Shown here in pieces: positions 1 through 8,990 of a DNA stretch of 64,000 bases. Each line of letters starts with the position of its first letter. The stretch's first letter is position 1. The stretch is from R-RK-3 sp031399085. Its GTDB lineage: Bacteria; Pseudomonadota; Alphaproteobacteria; Rhizobiales; Rhodomicrobiaceae. The position numbers were made by a program, and so were the translations under genes. Under the pieces are notes generated by a model, which saw nothing but the letters and a program-made list of their open reading frames with translations, had not been told where the DNA came from and ran no database searches. The stretch covers positions 22,171 to 86,170 of the forward strand of contig JANNOQ010000049.1 of the NCBI GenBank assembly GCA_031399085.1. Reading direction: 5' to 3'.

Positions 1-42
1 ATGGCCATAGGCCGAATAGTAGAGAACGAGAACCTTGGTCAT
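1..42 (-). CDS. wrbA: WrbA-type NAD(P)H:quinone oxidoreductase, first 14 codons only
   Basis: The minus strand from position 42 to the window edge encodes MTKVLVLYYSAYGH, which matches the N-terminus of WrbA flavoproteins (FMN-binding NAD(P)H:quinone oxidoreductases, beginning with the flavodoxin phosphate-binding strand). An AGGAG ribosome binding site lies just upstream of the ATG. The rest of the gene is outside the window, so only the start and the family can be inferred. Confidence 0.72.
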   Translation of the reverse strand, partial: MTKVLVLYYSAYGH

Positions 43-131
43 GGATAGCTCCTGGAGGATGTTTTCATAGGAAAGAGAAGTGGAACGCTACAGAACCAAT
101 GAAGACCTGACCCGCGCGCGGGATCAGCACG

Positions 132-1121
132 TCATCCAAGCGATTGTTGGATGTCGGCCAGAATTTCGTAAGAGCGCAGCCGCGCCGCGTGATTGTAAAT
201 GGCCGAGGCGACGATCACCTCATCGACGCCGGTCTCAGCGATGAAGGCTTGAAGTCCGCCTTGCACCGTTTCCGGGCCACCCACATAGGAGCGGGACAGC
301 ATTCGGGCGACATGCCGTTTCTCGGCGGGCTGCCAATAGGTTTCGATATCGTCAATGGGCGGGCGGAGCTGTCCTGGCGTGCCGCGCACCAGATTGGTGA
401 AACTCTGCTGGATGGAGGTGAACAGGCGGCGCGCCTCGGCATCGGTCGCGGCGGCGGCAACATTCACGCCGGCCATCGCATACGGCTTCTCCAGCTGACG
501 CGACGGCTGAAATCTGGCGCGATAGACCTCGAGCGCTTGCATCAGCGCATCCGGCGCGAAATGCGAGGCGAATGCGAAAGGCAGGCCAAGCATGCCGGCG
601 AGCTGCGCGCCGAACAGGCTCGATCCGAGAATCCAAAGCGGCACATTGGTGCCAAACCCTGGAACGGCGCGAATCGCTTGTCCGGGCTGGTCGGGGCCGA
701 GCAGAGCCTGCAATTCGAGCACGTCTTGGGGGAAACTGTCGGCGGCCTCCGGATCGCGGCGCAGGGCGCGCGCGGTGCGCTGATCGGTGCCCGGCGCGCG
801 GCCGAGGCCAAGGTCGATGCGGCCGGGATAGAGCGATTCCAGCGTGCCGAACTGCTCGGCGATGATCAGCGGGGCGTGATTGGGAAGCATGATCCCGCCC
901 GACCCGACCCGGATGGTGCTGGTGCCGCCCGCAACGTAACCGATGACGACGGCCGTCGCGGCGCTCGCGATGCCGGCGAAATTGTGGTGTTCGGCCAGCC
1001 AGAAGCGCCGATAGCCCCAGCGCTCGGCGTGCTGGGCCAGGTCCAGCGAGTTCCGCAATGCCTCCCCAGGTGTCGAACCTTGCGGGATCGGGGCCAGATC
1101 GAGGATCGAAAATGGCGGCAT
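132..1121 (-). CDS. yhbW: YhbW-like LLM-class flavin-dependent oxidoreductase
   Basis: A luciferase-like monooxygenase of about 329 residues. The sequence closely follows E. coli YhbW as I remember it: an LDLAPIPQG start, WLAEHHN, a GSGGIMLPNH loop, an EQFGTLESLYPGRIDLGLGRAPG block and FASHFAP. The family folds as a TIM barrel and uses reduced FMN; the physiological substrate of YhbW is not settled. Two ATGs lie close together. The one at 1121 is preferred because a GGAG sits nine bases upstream of it, whereas that GGAG directly abuts the ATG at 1130. The gene stands alone, with wrbA downstream on the same strand. Confidence 0.88.
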   Translation of the reverse strand: MPPFSILDLAPIPQGSTPGEALRNSLDLAQHAERWGYRRFWLAEHHNFAGIASAATAVVIGYVAGGTSTIRVGSGGIMLPNHAPLIIAEQFGTLESLYPGRIDLGLGRAPGTDQRTARALRRDPEAADSFPQDVLELQALLGPDQPGQAIRAVPGFGTNVPLWILGSSLFGAQLAGMLGLPFAFASHFAPDALMQALEVYRARFQPSRQLEKPYAMAGVNVAAAATDAEARRLFTSIQQSFTNLVRGTPGQLRPPIDDIETYWQPAEKRHVARMLSRSYVGGPETVQGGLQAFIAETGVDEVIVASAIYNHAARLRSYEILADIQQSLG

Positions 1122-1271
1122 GGGCTTCATCTCCGGAACGCTGCCTGCTATCACATTTCGGTATGCGGCGGGATCGTCACAAGCGGCGTCTTTGCATTTT
1201 CACGATTGCACAGTTGAGACCGCGGGCGTCGTGCTGATTGCGGCCGCGCGAAGACTTGAGGGAAACGCTCA

Positions 1272-2024
1272 ATGAGCGCATCGGGCTTTAAGGATCATTT
1301 CTCCACGCGTTCGACGGAATATGCTGCAAATCGGCCTAACTATCCGGCAGCGCTCGGCGCATTTCTCGCAGTCCACGCGCCGGGACGCGGCCTCGCGCTG
1401 GATTGCGGCTGCGGCAACGGCCAGCTCTCGGCGCTGCTTACCGAGCATTTCGATCAGGTCGTCGCGACCGACGCCAGCGCACAACAAATCGCCGCCGCCG
1501 AGCCGCATCCGCGTATCGCCTATCGGACCGCCCCAGCCGAGGCAAGCGGCCTCGAACCCGCGAGCGCCGACCTGATCGTCGCGGCCCAAGCCGCCCATTG
1601 GTTCGATCTCGACGCCTTTTACGCCGAGGCCCGCCGCGTCGCACGCCCGGCCGCGCTGTTGGCGCTGGTGAGCTATGGTGTGTTCCATGTTGAGGGGGAC
1701 GCCGAGCCGCTGATTCAAGAATTCTATTGGAAAACCATCGGACCGTTCTGGCCACCGGAGCGCCGCCATGTCGAGGAGGGATACCGCTCATTGCCCTTCC
1801 CTTTCGCGGAGATGCCACCGCCGGACCTTGCCATCGAGCGGTTATGGACGCGCGATCAGCTGCTTGGCTATGTGGAGACGTGGTCTGCGGTGAGGGAGGC
1901 GGAAAAGAGCGTCGGGAGGGGAGTGGTGGAGGAATTCATCGCAAGCCTTGGCTTGATTTGGCCCAACGGTGAACGCTGTTTGGTACGATGGCCACTTGCG
2001 GTCAGGGCTGGCCGTTTGGACTGA
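1272..2024 (+). CDS. class I SAM-dependent methyltransferase
   Basis: A 250-residue protein with a Rossmann-fold methyltransferase core. Motif I (LDCGCGNG, about residues 43-50) binds S-adenosylmethionine, an acidic residue follows in VVATDAS, and DLIVAAQAAHWFD is the typical post-motif II/III block of the Methyltransf_11 group. The C-terminal half (PFWPPERRHVEEGYRSLPFPF) resembles small-molecule methyltransferases annotated as trans-aconitate- or ubiquinone-type, but the substrate cannot be read from the sequence. It is divergent from the YhbW-like gene and has no co-directional neighbour. The ATG follows a weak GAGGGAAAC site. Confidence 0.85.
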   Translation: MSASGFKDHFSTRSTEYAANRPNYPAALGAFLAVHAPGRGLALDCGCGNGQLSALLTEHFDQVVATDASAQQIAAAEPHPRIAYRTAPAEASGLEPASADLIVAAQAAHWFDLDAFYAEARRVARPAALLALVSYGVFHVEGDAEPLIQEFYWKTIGPFWPPERRHVEEGYRSLPFPFAEMPPPDLAIERLWTRDQLLGYVETWSAVREAEKSVGRGVVEEFIASLGLIWPNGERCLVRWPLAVRAGRLD

Positions 2025-2051
2025 GAGCGTTTGGTGCCTACAGTCTCCATA

Positions 2052-2167
2052 TTTTGTCATTCCCGCGAAAGCGGGAAATCCAGTATTGTTATACTTCTCA
2101 AGTCGTCATAAGCGCCGGGAATACTGGATCCCCGATAGCCGCTTGCGCGGCTTCGAGGATGACAAAA
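2052..2167. repeat. interspersed palindromic intergenic repeat (about 116 bp)
   Basis: The segment starts TTTTGTCAT and ends ATGACAAAA, which are inverted copies. Inside are CCCGCGAAAGCGGG (a self-complementary hairpin), CCAGTATT and its inverse AATACTGG, and a GCCGCTTGCGCGGC hairpin. It folds as a long cruciform and lies between convergent genes. Elements starting GTCATTCCCGCGAAAGCGGGAA are, from general knowledge, widespread multicopy repeats in proteobacterial genomes. It may help terminate both converging transcripts. Confidence 0.75.
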
Positions 2168-2179
2168 ATGCCGTTTTCC

Positions 2180-3016
2180 TCAACTCGGCCCGTCAAGCGC
2201 CGCCCTGATCGTCAGCAGATCGCGCCAGGCCATGCGCTTGGCGGAGGGGTTGCGCAGCAGATAGGCCGGGTGAAGCGTCGCCATTGTAGGGATCGAGCGG
2301 GCGGCCGCTTCATAACCCTGCCATTTGCCCCGCAGCTTCATGATCCCCTGATCCGTGCCGAGCAGTTGCTTCGCCGCCGAGCCGCCGAGCAGCACAAGAA
2401 TCTCCGGCGCGACCAGCTCGATCTGGCGCTGGAGGAAAGGCTGGCAGGCCTGCACCTCTTGCGGCGTCGGCGTGCGGTTGCCGGGCGGACGCCAGTAGAC
2501 GACGTTGGTGATGTAAGCCTCGTCGCGCCCGATGCCGATGGATGCAAGCATCTTGTCGAGCAATTGCCCGGCGCGTCCCACGAACGGCACGCCCTCAATG
2601 TCCTCGTCGCGTCCCGGCGCTTCGCCGATCAGCATCAGCCGCGCCTGCGGATTGCCGCGTGCAAAGCAGAGATTCTTGGCGGTGCGTTTCAGAGGGCAGC
2701 CATCGAACGCGGCGAGCGCGGCTTCGAGAGCGGCAAGATCCGGCGCGTCGGGCGCAAGCGCGCGCGCATCAGGAGCGGATGGTTCGGCCAGCGCGGTGAA
2801 TGTCTGCTGCGGCGGCTGGGTTGGCACTCGTCTCGAAACCGGTTGCGGAGGGGAAGCCGGAGCCTTAGGCGATAGCGGAACCGACGTCCGCCGTTCGGGG
2901 TCGTAGTCCGACCAATCCTGAGGAGTCTCCGCCACGGCCTCATCCACGCCCATTGCCTGATACCAGCGGAGCAGCGCGACGGCCATGTCGTCCGGATTTT
3001 CGCGTCTATCTTGCAT
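2180..3016 (-). CDS. uracil-DNA glycosylase, family 4
   Basis: About 278 residues. The catalytic block GEAPGRDEDIEGVPFVGRAG begins near residue 131 and the second signature HPAYLL lies near residue 250, both typical of family 4 (TIGR00758) uracil-DNA glycosylases, which excise uracil from DNA in base-excision repair. The first 95 residues are a Pro/Ala-rich low-complexity extension common in alphaproteobacterial homologues. Family 4 enzymes usually carry a CxxC pair that binds a 4Fe-4S cluster. Here only one cysteine is seen at that point (FDGCPLK), with another a few residues on (NLCFARG), so the cluster ligation may differ. Start chosen at the ATG at 3016; 3028 is possible. Confidence 0.85.
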   Translation of the reverse strand: MQDRRENPDDMAVALLRWYQAMGVDEAVAETPQDWSDYDPERRTSVPLSPKAPASPPQPVSRRVPTQPPQQTFTALAEPSAPDARALAPDAPDLAALEAALAAFDGCPLKRTAKNLCFARGNPQARLMLIGEAPGRDEDIEGVPFVGRAGQLLDKMLASIGIGRDEAYITNVVYWRPPGNRTPTPQEVQACQPFLQRQIELVAPEILVLLGGSAAKQLLGTDQGIMKLRGKWQGYEAAARSIPTMATLHPAYLLRNPSAKRMAWRDLLTIRAALDGPS

Positions 3017-3151
3017 AGCCTCTCGCAAACTGCGTCGGTTCGCCTGTGCTTGCCACTTGCCTCCCCTTTACCATGCCACGTAGAACTATGGGCAAAGATC
3101 GCGCTGGATAAGACGCACGCGGGCGCTGGCGCCGCAAGACGGAGGGACAGG

Positions 3152-4825
3152 ATGGCTTTATCCGAAACGACGCTGCCCGAACGCGAAGGCATGGATTTCG
3201 ACGTGGTCATCGTGGGCGCTGGTCCCGCAGGGCTTGCCGCTGCCATCCGTTTGCGCCAGCTCGCGGCGGAGAATAATCGCGAGATTTCGGTTGTCGTACT
3301 TGAAAAAGGCTCTGAGGTCGGCGCGCATATCCTCTCCGGCGCGGTAATCGACCCGATCGGCCTCGACCGCCTTCTCCCGAATTGGAAGGAGCTGGGCGCA
3401 CCGGTGACCCAAGCGGTGACCGACGACCGCTTTCTGTATCTTGGCGCGACGGGCGCGATGCGTCTCCCCAATCTCGTTATGCCGCCCTTGATGAGCAATC
3501 ACGGCAATTACATCGTCAGCCTCGGCGATCTCTGCCGCTGGCTCGGCGAGCAGGCCGTCAATCTCGGGGCGGAAGTCTATCCCGGCTTCCCTGCCGCTGA
3601 AGTTTTACGAGACGCCGACGGCGCGGTGATTGGCGTCGCAACGGGCGACATGGGCGTCGATCGCCAAGGTCGGGTGACCGAGCGGTTCACGCGCGGTATG
3701 GAGCTTCGCGGCAAATATACGCTGATCGCCGAGGGTGCGCATGGTTCGCTGACCAAGCAGCTCGTGCCGATGTTCGGCTTGCGCGACGGCCGTGACCCTC
3801 AGAAATACGGCATCGGGTTGAAGGAGCTTTGGCAGGTCAAGCCGGAGACGCACAAGCCCGGCTTGGTGCAGCATACGCTCGGCTGGCCGCTGGACGACCG
3901 CACCGGCGGCGGCTCCTTCATCTATCATTATGGCGACAATCTCGTCGCGGTCGGCTTCGTCGTGCATCTCAATTACGAAAACCCCTATCTATCGCCCTTC
4001 GAGGAATTTCAGCGCTTTAAGACCCATCCGGCCATCGCACCCACTTTCCAGGGCGGCAAGCGCATCGGCTATGGCGCGCGGGCGATCACCGAGGGCGGCT
4101 GGCAGTCGATTCCGAAACTGGCATTTCCGGGCGGCGCGCTGATCGGCTGTGCGGCGGGCTTGATCAATTTGCCGCGCATCAAGGGTTCGCACAATGCGAT
4201 CCTGTCCGGCATGTTGGCCGCCGAAGCCGCGTTCGAGGCGCTTAGCGCAGGCCGGGCGGCGGATGTGCTGACCGATTATGAAGCTTCGTTTAAATGGAGC
4301 CCGATCGCCAAGGATCTGCGCCGCGTGCGTAATGTCAAGCCGCTCCTGACGCGGCTCGGCACGCGGCTCGGCACGATCGCGGGCGGGACCGAAATGTGGC
4401 TCAACACCCTGTTACCTTTCCTTAGCTACACACTGAAGCATGGCAAGACGGACGCTGCCTCCACCAAGCCGGCCGCCGAGTTCACGCCGATCCAGTACCC
4501 CAAATCCGACGGCGTCCTCACCTTCGACCGCCTGTCCTCGGTGTTCATCTCGGGCACCAATCACGAGGAAGACCAGCCCGTGCACCTGGTCCTGACTGAC
4601 CCTTCAATCCCGATTGCGGTCAATCTTCCGCTCTACTCCGAGCCCGCGCAACGCTATTGCCCTGCGGCTGTTTATGAGGTGATCGAGGAGGCCGGCAAAA
4701 AACGCTTCCAGATCAACGCCCAGAATTGCGTCCACTGCAAAACCTGCGACATCAAGGACCCGTCGCAGAACATCAATTGGGTGCCGCCTGAAGGCGCGGG
4801 CGGGCCGAACTATGCCGGGATGTAG
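3152..4825 (+). CDS. electron transfer flavoprotein-ubiquinone oxidoreductase
   Basis: A 557-residue ETF-QO, which passes electrons from reduced electron-transfer flavoprotein (fatty-acid, amino-acid and one-carbon dehydrogenations) to ubiquinone at the inner membrane. The FAD dinucleotide-binding motif GAGPAG is at about residues 22-27. The C-terminal ferredoxin-like domain has the four cluster cysteines in CPAAVYEV and CVHCKTC (about residues 503, 526, 529, 532), followed by the family-typical DIKDPSQNINWVPPEGAGGPNY ending. The start at 3152 is preferred over in-frame upstream codons because GGAGGGA lies five bases before it and the protein then begins where homologues do. Confidence 0.96.
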   Translation: MALSETTLPEREGMDFDVVIVGAGPAGLAAAIRLRQLAAENNREISVVVLEKGSEVGAHILSGAVIDPIGLDRLLPNWKELGAPVTQAVTDDRFLYLGATGAMRLPNLVMPPLMSNHGNYIVSLGDLCRWLGEQAVNLGAEVYPGFPAAEVLRDADGAVIGVATGDMGVDRQGRVTERFTRGMELRGKYTLIAEGAHGSLTKQLVPMFGLRDGRDPQKYGIGLKELWQVKPETHKPGLVQHTLGWPLDDRTGGGSFIYHYGDNLVAVGFVVHLNYENPYLSPFEEFQRFKTHPAIAPTFQGGKRIGYGARAITEGGWQSIPKLAFPGGALIGCAAGLINLPRIKGSHNAILSGMLAAEAAFEALSAGRAADVLTDYEASFKWSPIAKDLRRVRNVKPLLTRLGTRLGTIAGGTEMWLNTLLPFLSYTLKHGKTDAASTKPAAEFTPIQYPKSDGVLTFDRLSSVFISGTNHEEDQPVHLVLTDPSIPIAVNLPLYSEPAQRYCPAAVYEVIEEAGKKRFQINAQNCVHCKTCDIKDPSQNINWVPPEGAGGPNYAGM

Positions 4826-4837
4826 GCGATCAAATCA

Positions 4838-4856
4838 CCTCTCTCCAAGGGAGAGG
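4838..4856. terminator. hairpin between convergent genes
   Basis: CCTCTC and GAGAGG form a small stem between the convergent ETF-QO and carbonic anhydrase genes. There is no clear T-tract on either strand, so it is only a weak candidate for bidirectional termination. Confidence 0.3.
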
Positions 4857-4875
4857 AAGAAAACCAAGAGTTGAA

Positions 4876-5481
4876 TCACCGCACCGAGTCCGCTTCGCCG
4901 CATTTGAGATCGCGCAGAAGCCCATTCTCGAGGCCATAGACCCAACCATGTAAGGTAACGTCCTGCCCATGCTTGCGAGCATGGCGCATGACAGGGGAAA
5001 AAACCAGATTGCGCACCTGGGCGCGCACATTCTCCTCGCATAGAAAATTGACGCGGGCGGCATCGTCTGGCAGCCCGTGGAGATGACTTTCGCATTCCCG
5101 CGCGAGTTGTTTCACCGGTTCGAGCCAGTGATCGACCAGCCCTTCACTGTCCCCGTGCATCGCCGCGTGCACCCCTCCGCAGCCATAATGGCCGCAGACG
5201 ATGACATGCTTCACTCTCAACACCTCGACCGCGAATTGCAGCACGGACATGCAATTAAGGTCGGACGCGTAGACCAGATTGGCGACATTGCGGTGAACGA
5301 ACACCTCACCGGGCTGCAAGCCCGTGATAACATTTGCCGGAACGCGGCTGTCAGAGCAGCCGATCCAAAGGATTTCCGGAGCTTGCAGTGCCGCGAGACG
5401 CGCAAAATACTGCGGATCCTCGTCGGTCCGCGCCTTGGCCCATTTAGCATTGTGCTCCAATATGATGTTCAGATCGCTCAT
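4876..5481 (-). CDS. can: beta-class carbonic anhydrase
   Basis: A 201-residue carbonic anhydrase interconverting CO2 and bicarbonate in the cytoplasm. The zinc ligands and catalytic dyad of the beta class are visible: Cys42-x-Asp44-x-Arg46 in CSDSR, then His98 and Cys101 in HYGCGG. Length and the C-terminal HGWVYGLENG segment fit the family. The enzyme supplies bicarbonate for carboxylations; with a formate dehydrogenase 26 kb away in the same window it may also handle CO2 from formate oxidation, but this is only inference. The gene appears monocistronic. Confidence 0.95.
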   Translation of the reverse strand: MSDLNIILEHNAKWAKARTDEDPQYFARLAALQAPEILWIGCSDSRVPANVITGLQPGEVFVHRNVANLVYASDLNCMSVLQFAVEVLRVKHVIVCGHYGCGGVHAAMHGDSEGLVDHWLEPVKQLARECESHLHGLPDDAARVNFLCEENVRAQVRNLVFSPVMRHARKHGQDVTLHGWVYGLENGLLRDLKCGEADSVR

Positions 5482-5863
5482 CGGTTTCCCCAGGCTGCTT
5501 AACGAGATTTACTTCCGTTAATGCGAATTTGAAAGCCTCGCGCCCTCCCCACATCGTGAGGAAAGGCATGTTCGCAACTCTTGCTTCGCGAACCGATCTG
5601 CCGCCGTGGCGCGCGCCAATTGACTGAAAACTCATCGGCTCAGCGGTGCTCCAATTCGACCGCAATTAAACTCCTTTCGCATAGTCCTCATTGCCAAGGA
5701 CGACCGGTCGGCTAACCTTGAAAGGCGGGATTGTTGCATCTGGCGCTAGGATGTTGAATAAATTGCTTCGCTGGGTGAGGCAGCGATTTTGGGGCAGGAG
5801 CCAATTTGTGTCTGTAAAAATTGATAGGTAAATTATATCTAGCTGGTGCTGTGCGTAGGCAAC
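5482..5863. other. 382-bp divergent intergenic region
   Basis: The region lies between the divergent carbonic anhydrase and polysaccharide deacetylase starts and must hold both promoters. It becomes AT-rich towards 5750-5860. The short open frames on the minus strand have no recognisable protein content or ribosome binding site. I see no RNA gene or clear operator. Confidence 0.5.
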
Positions 5864-6664
5864 ATGAAAATAATACTTAAGAAAATCGCAACCACTGTTG
5901 GAATTAGGCGTTCGCACGCCGCCTCGGCGCGAATGTATTGTGAACGTCGAGCACTGGCGCTAACAGCGCGGCGCGCCTCGCGTCCAAACGGACGCATTCT
6001 GTGTTATCACTCCCTCGGCCAACCCCAGACCGGCGTCAATGATGTATCACCACGCCAGTTCCAGCGTCATTTGGATTTCGCGCTGAAACACGGCTACAAT
6101 TTCGTATCCGCCACGCGCATCGCGCAAAATGGGGGCGGGCAAAAAGATTTGGCGATTACTTTCGATGATGGCTGGAATAGCGTCTTCACGAACGCGGCTC
6201 CGATCTTGAAAGACTATGACATTCCGTGGTCGCTGTTCGTGGTCGCGGATTGGAGCGATCACCATAATTCCTGGTCGCAAAATTTTGTCCTGGATTGGCG
6301 CGCTCTGGAGCGCTTGATCGACGATGGGGTTGACATCGGCAGTCACTCTGTCACGCACCCTGATTTTGGCAAAATCAGCGCCACTCAGATGGCCGAGGAG
6401 CTGGGCAATTCGCGGCGAATGATCGAACAAAAGCTCGGTTTCGCGCCGGAGACTTTCGCGATTCCCTTAGGACAGTCGATGAATTGGCCCGCAGCGGCAG
6501 CACAAGCTGCGCGCGAGGCCGGATATAAAATTGTTTATGCGCAAGCCGAGAACACCCGTCCGAAAGGGACTGTCGCGCGAACTTTCGTCACCCAATTTGA
6601 CGGCGACCGCAACTTCAAAGCTTTGTTAGGCGGTGCCTACGACAATTGGGAGGAATGGATTTGA
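5864..6664 (+). CDS. polysaccharide deacetylase (NodB-homology, carbohydrate esterase 4)
   Basis: About 266 residues. The CE4 motif 1 TFDDG (about residues 99-103) provides the catalytic base and a metal-binding Asp. Motif 2 SHSVTH (about 160-165) provides the two metal-binding histidines. The N-terminal ILCYHSLG strand is also typical. The family removes acetyl groups from N-acetylated sugars in surface or secreted polysaccharides. It heads a compact three-gene set with a GT2 glycosyltransferase (overlapping by 10 bases) and an acyltransferase, implying capsule or exopolysaccharide modification. No obvious signal peptide follows the ATG chosen (5864); a GTG at 5846 is the alternative. Confidence 0.85.
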   Translation: MKIILKKIATTVGIRRSHAASARMYCERRALALTARRASRPNGRILCYHSLGQPQTGVNDVSPRQFQRHLDFALKHGYNFVSATRIAQNGGGQKDLAITFDDGWNSVFTNAAPILKDYDIPWSLFVVADWSDHHNSWSQNFVLDWRALERLIDDGVDIGSHSVTHPDFGKISATQMAEELGNSRRMIEQKLGFAPETFAIPLGQSMNWPAAAAQAAREAGYKIVYAQAENTRPKGTVARTFVTQFDGDRNFKALLGGAYDNWEEWI

Positions 6665-7632
6665 AGGCCACGCGGCGCCGTATCTCCGTTATCGTGCCAA
6701 CGCGCGACCGACTAGACTTTCTGCCGCAAGCTCTCGCTAGCATCCGCGCGCTGGAAGGTTCTGAATACACCTTCGAAATTCTCGTCGGCGACAATGGCTT
6801 TGCCGCCGAAACGCGCCTCATCGCCGAGAAATTCGGCGCCAATTACATCAAGGTAGATCGGACCGGTGCGGGGGCCGCGCGCAATGCTGGCCTTGAGGCT
6901 GCGACAGGGGACTATCTCGCTTTCCTCGATGACGACGATGTGTGGATGTCGACGCATCTGCGCGATCAGCTGGCCATTTTGGATGCGCGGCCCGAGGTGG
7001 ACGCCGTAATCGGCCAGGCGGTCAGCACGGATACGGCCTTGCAGCCCGTCAGCAAGCCATGGCCGCAAGAATCGCCCGGAGAGGGAGATGAACTCCTGCG
7101 AAAGATGTTGAGCGGCTTCTTCCCACAAATCGGAACGACCGTTGCGCGCATTCAAATCCGCGAGATGATCGGCAGTTTCGATGAAAAGCTGATCGGCGGG
7201 CAGGATTTGGATTGGCTGTTGCGGATCGCACGGCGGCGGACGCTCAGCTGTGCCCTTGCACCTTGCGTGCTGTTCAGGCAGCGGCCTCCCGGCTCCTACG
7301 ACGCGCTGCAAAGAAAGCGGGTCGGTTTCGACCGCCGCGTGTTTCTGCGCCATGCGGTGCCCGAATGGCGGATCTGGGGATCGCCGAAGGCATTCATCAA
7401 GGCGTATTCCGGCACCCTCATACATTTTTATTGGTATTTCGTTTGGGCGGCGTTGGATCGAGCGAATGCTGGGCAACGGGTAGCCGCGGCCCGCTGTGTG
7501 ATAAGCGCGATTGCCATTTTACCCTGGCGCGCCGCTTACGATGTTGTGGCGCCGGGTGCGCTCCGTACAGCCATTCGCGCGATACTCTTCGGGCCTAAAC
7601 CGTCTCGCGCACAGCCGACCGCAACGTCTTAG
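6655..7632 (+). CDS. family 2 glycosyltransferase
   Basis: About 325 residues, starting at an ATG inside the end of the deacetylase gene. The GT-A fold is shown by SVIVPTRDR near the N-terminus, GAGAARNAGLEAATGDYLAF, and a DDDD acidic run (about residues 92-95) that would bind the nucleotide-sugar and metal. A later GGQDLDW resembles the ED catalytic region of GT2 enzymes. The C-terminus has hydrophobic stretches (FYWYFVWAAL) and may touch the membrane. The sugar donor and acceptor cannot be assigned. Overlap with the deacetylase and only 10 bases to the next gene indicate one transcription unit. Confidence 0.85.
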   Translation: MDLKATRRRISVIVPTRDRLDFLPQALASIRALEGSEYTFEILVGDNGFAAETRLIAEKFGANYIKVDRTGAGAARNAGLEAATGDYLAFLDDDDVWMSTHLRDQLAILDARPEVDAVIGQAVSTDTALQPVSKPWPQESPGEGDELLRKMLSGFFPQIGTTVARIQIREMIGSFDEKLIGGQDLDWLLRIARRRTLSCALAPCVLFRQRPPGSYDALQRKRVGFDRRVFLRHAVPEWRIWGSPKAFIKAYSGTLIHFYWYFVWAALDRANAGQRVAAARCVISAIAILPWRAAYDVVAPGALRTAIRAILFGPKPSRAQPTATS

Positions 7633-7642
7633 GAAGGTTAAT

Positions 7643-8812
7643 GTGACGACACCGGCATGCGAACGGTATCTCGAACTCGACGGAGTGCGGGGCGTCGCAA
7701 TCGTGCTGACCGTCGTCTGCAATACGGTAGTATTGCGTGGCTCGCAATTCGACGAACGAATTTGGAGCACATTGGCCGATGCCGGTTGGATCGGTGTCCA
7801 GCTTTTTTTCGTGCTATCCGGATTTCTCATCACCGGCATCCTGATCGACACAAAAGGCAACCCTAGATATTTCGGCAATTTTTATGCGAGGCGCGCTCTA
7901 AGAATTTTTCCCATATATTTCTTTGTTTTAGCAATTATTTTTACCTGGTGTTTCTTTTCGCCTTACCGGTCGATCCCATTAAATCCACTTTGCTACATAT
8001 TATTCGTTTCAAATTTTTGTATTGCTGCTAACGGATCGTGGGTTGAAGGCTATCTTGGCGTGACTTGGTCGTTGGCGGTTGAAGAGCATTTTTATCTGTT
8101 CTGGCCTTTTCTGGTCGCGTTTCTACCCAGTCGCTGGTTTTTGATCGTAACATGCGGTCTCATCGCAGGTAGTTTGCTCTTGCGTTATGCGATGACCGCC
8201 GGCGGCTTCTCAGGATTATCCATTTACACACTGACCCCAACCCGCATTGACGGGTTAGCGGCCGGAGCACTCGTGGCGATGCTCGTGCGCTCACAAATCT
8301 CAGCGGAAGTGCTGACGCGCGCGGCAAAGTGGGCTTTCGCGGCAGGTCTGCTTATTATGACCGCGACTGCGGTTAGAGATAAGTCATTCTACTACGATAG
8401 CATCCTAATCCAAACGATCGGCTATACCGCGTTGACATTGATGGCAACAGGATTAGTTCTGATGCTTGTCATGATGCGGGGGCAGCAAGATCTCCTTTGT
8501 CGCGCGATGCGCTGGCGTCCTCTTACCTTGCTGGGATTCTACAGTTACGCGATCTATCTTTATCATTCCATTGTACAGACATTGTTATTGAAGCTACCAG
8601 TGTTCCAGCGGGAACAGTTCGACGCTTTTCCGAGTTGGAAAATTATTGCGCAGGCAAGTTTTACATGCCTTGTACTGATTATCACATTCGGCCTCTCGGT
8701 TATAAGCTATTACGTCATTGAAAAACGCTTTCTCGATTTACGTCGTTATTTTGATCCAAATTCCACTAGACGTGCCCCAGACACCTCGATTATTCGCGCT
8801 TCGGTTCGCTGA
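7643..8812 (+). CDS. acyltransferase 3 family (OafA/YrhL-like) membrane O-acyltransferase
   Basis: About 389 residues, starting at a GTG five bases after AGGAAGG (7631-7637). The N-terminus LELDGVRGVAIVLTVV and WIGVQLFFVLSGFLITGIL is the signature of the acyltransferase-3 family, with RRALRIFPIYFFVLAII and TWSLAVEEHFYLFWPFLVAF following in the usual order. Around ten membrane segments are visible. The family moves acetyl or other acyl groups onto extracytoplasmic sugars, consistent with the deacetylase and glycosyltransferase upstream. The base composition is visibly AT-richer than most of the window, suggesting horizontal acquisition of this surface locus. Confidence 0.9.
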   Translation: MTTPACERYLELDGVRGVAIVLTVVCNTVVLRGSQFDERIWSTLADAGWIGVQLFFVLSGFLITGILIDTKGNPRYFGNFYARRALRIFPIYFFVLAIIFTWCFFSPYRSIPLNPLCYILFVSNFCIAANGSWVEGYLGVTWSLAVEEHFYLFWPFLVAFLPSRWFLIVTCGLIAGSLLLRYAMTAGGFSGLSIYTLTPTRIDGLAAGALVAMLVRSQISAEVLTRAAKWAFAAGLLIMTATAVRDKSFYYDSILIQTIGYTALTLMATGLVLMLVMMRGQQDLLCRAMRWRPLTLLGFYSYAIYLYHSIVQTLLLKLPVFQREQFDAFPSWKIIAQASFTCLVLIITFGLSVISYYVIEKRFLDLRRYFDPNSTRRAPDTSIIRASVR

Positions 8813-8990
8813 ACTTTCTTATACACAGGCGGCAGCCAATAGACGCTCTTCGCATTGGCATTCAAAGTTCGGCAGGAAATGCCAGCCACCAGGTCATGGT
8901 CTGCGATTGTTGGTGCTGCATCTATCGCACCCAACGGGATAATCTCTCGATCAGCAACCGGCCTGCTGCAATGGCTGAAGCCGATGAGCA

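Noticed and set aside
144..1217. A 357-codon open frame on the plus strand
   Set aside because: It is the antisense shadow of the YhbW-like gene, with no domain and no ribosome binding site; the minus-strand protein matches a known family.
1988..2875. A 295-codon plus-strand frame over the uracil-DNA glycosylase region
   Set aside because: Arginine-rich antisense translation of a GC-rich gene, spanning an interspersed repeat; the minus-strand frame has clear UDG motifs.
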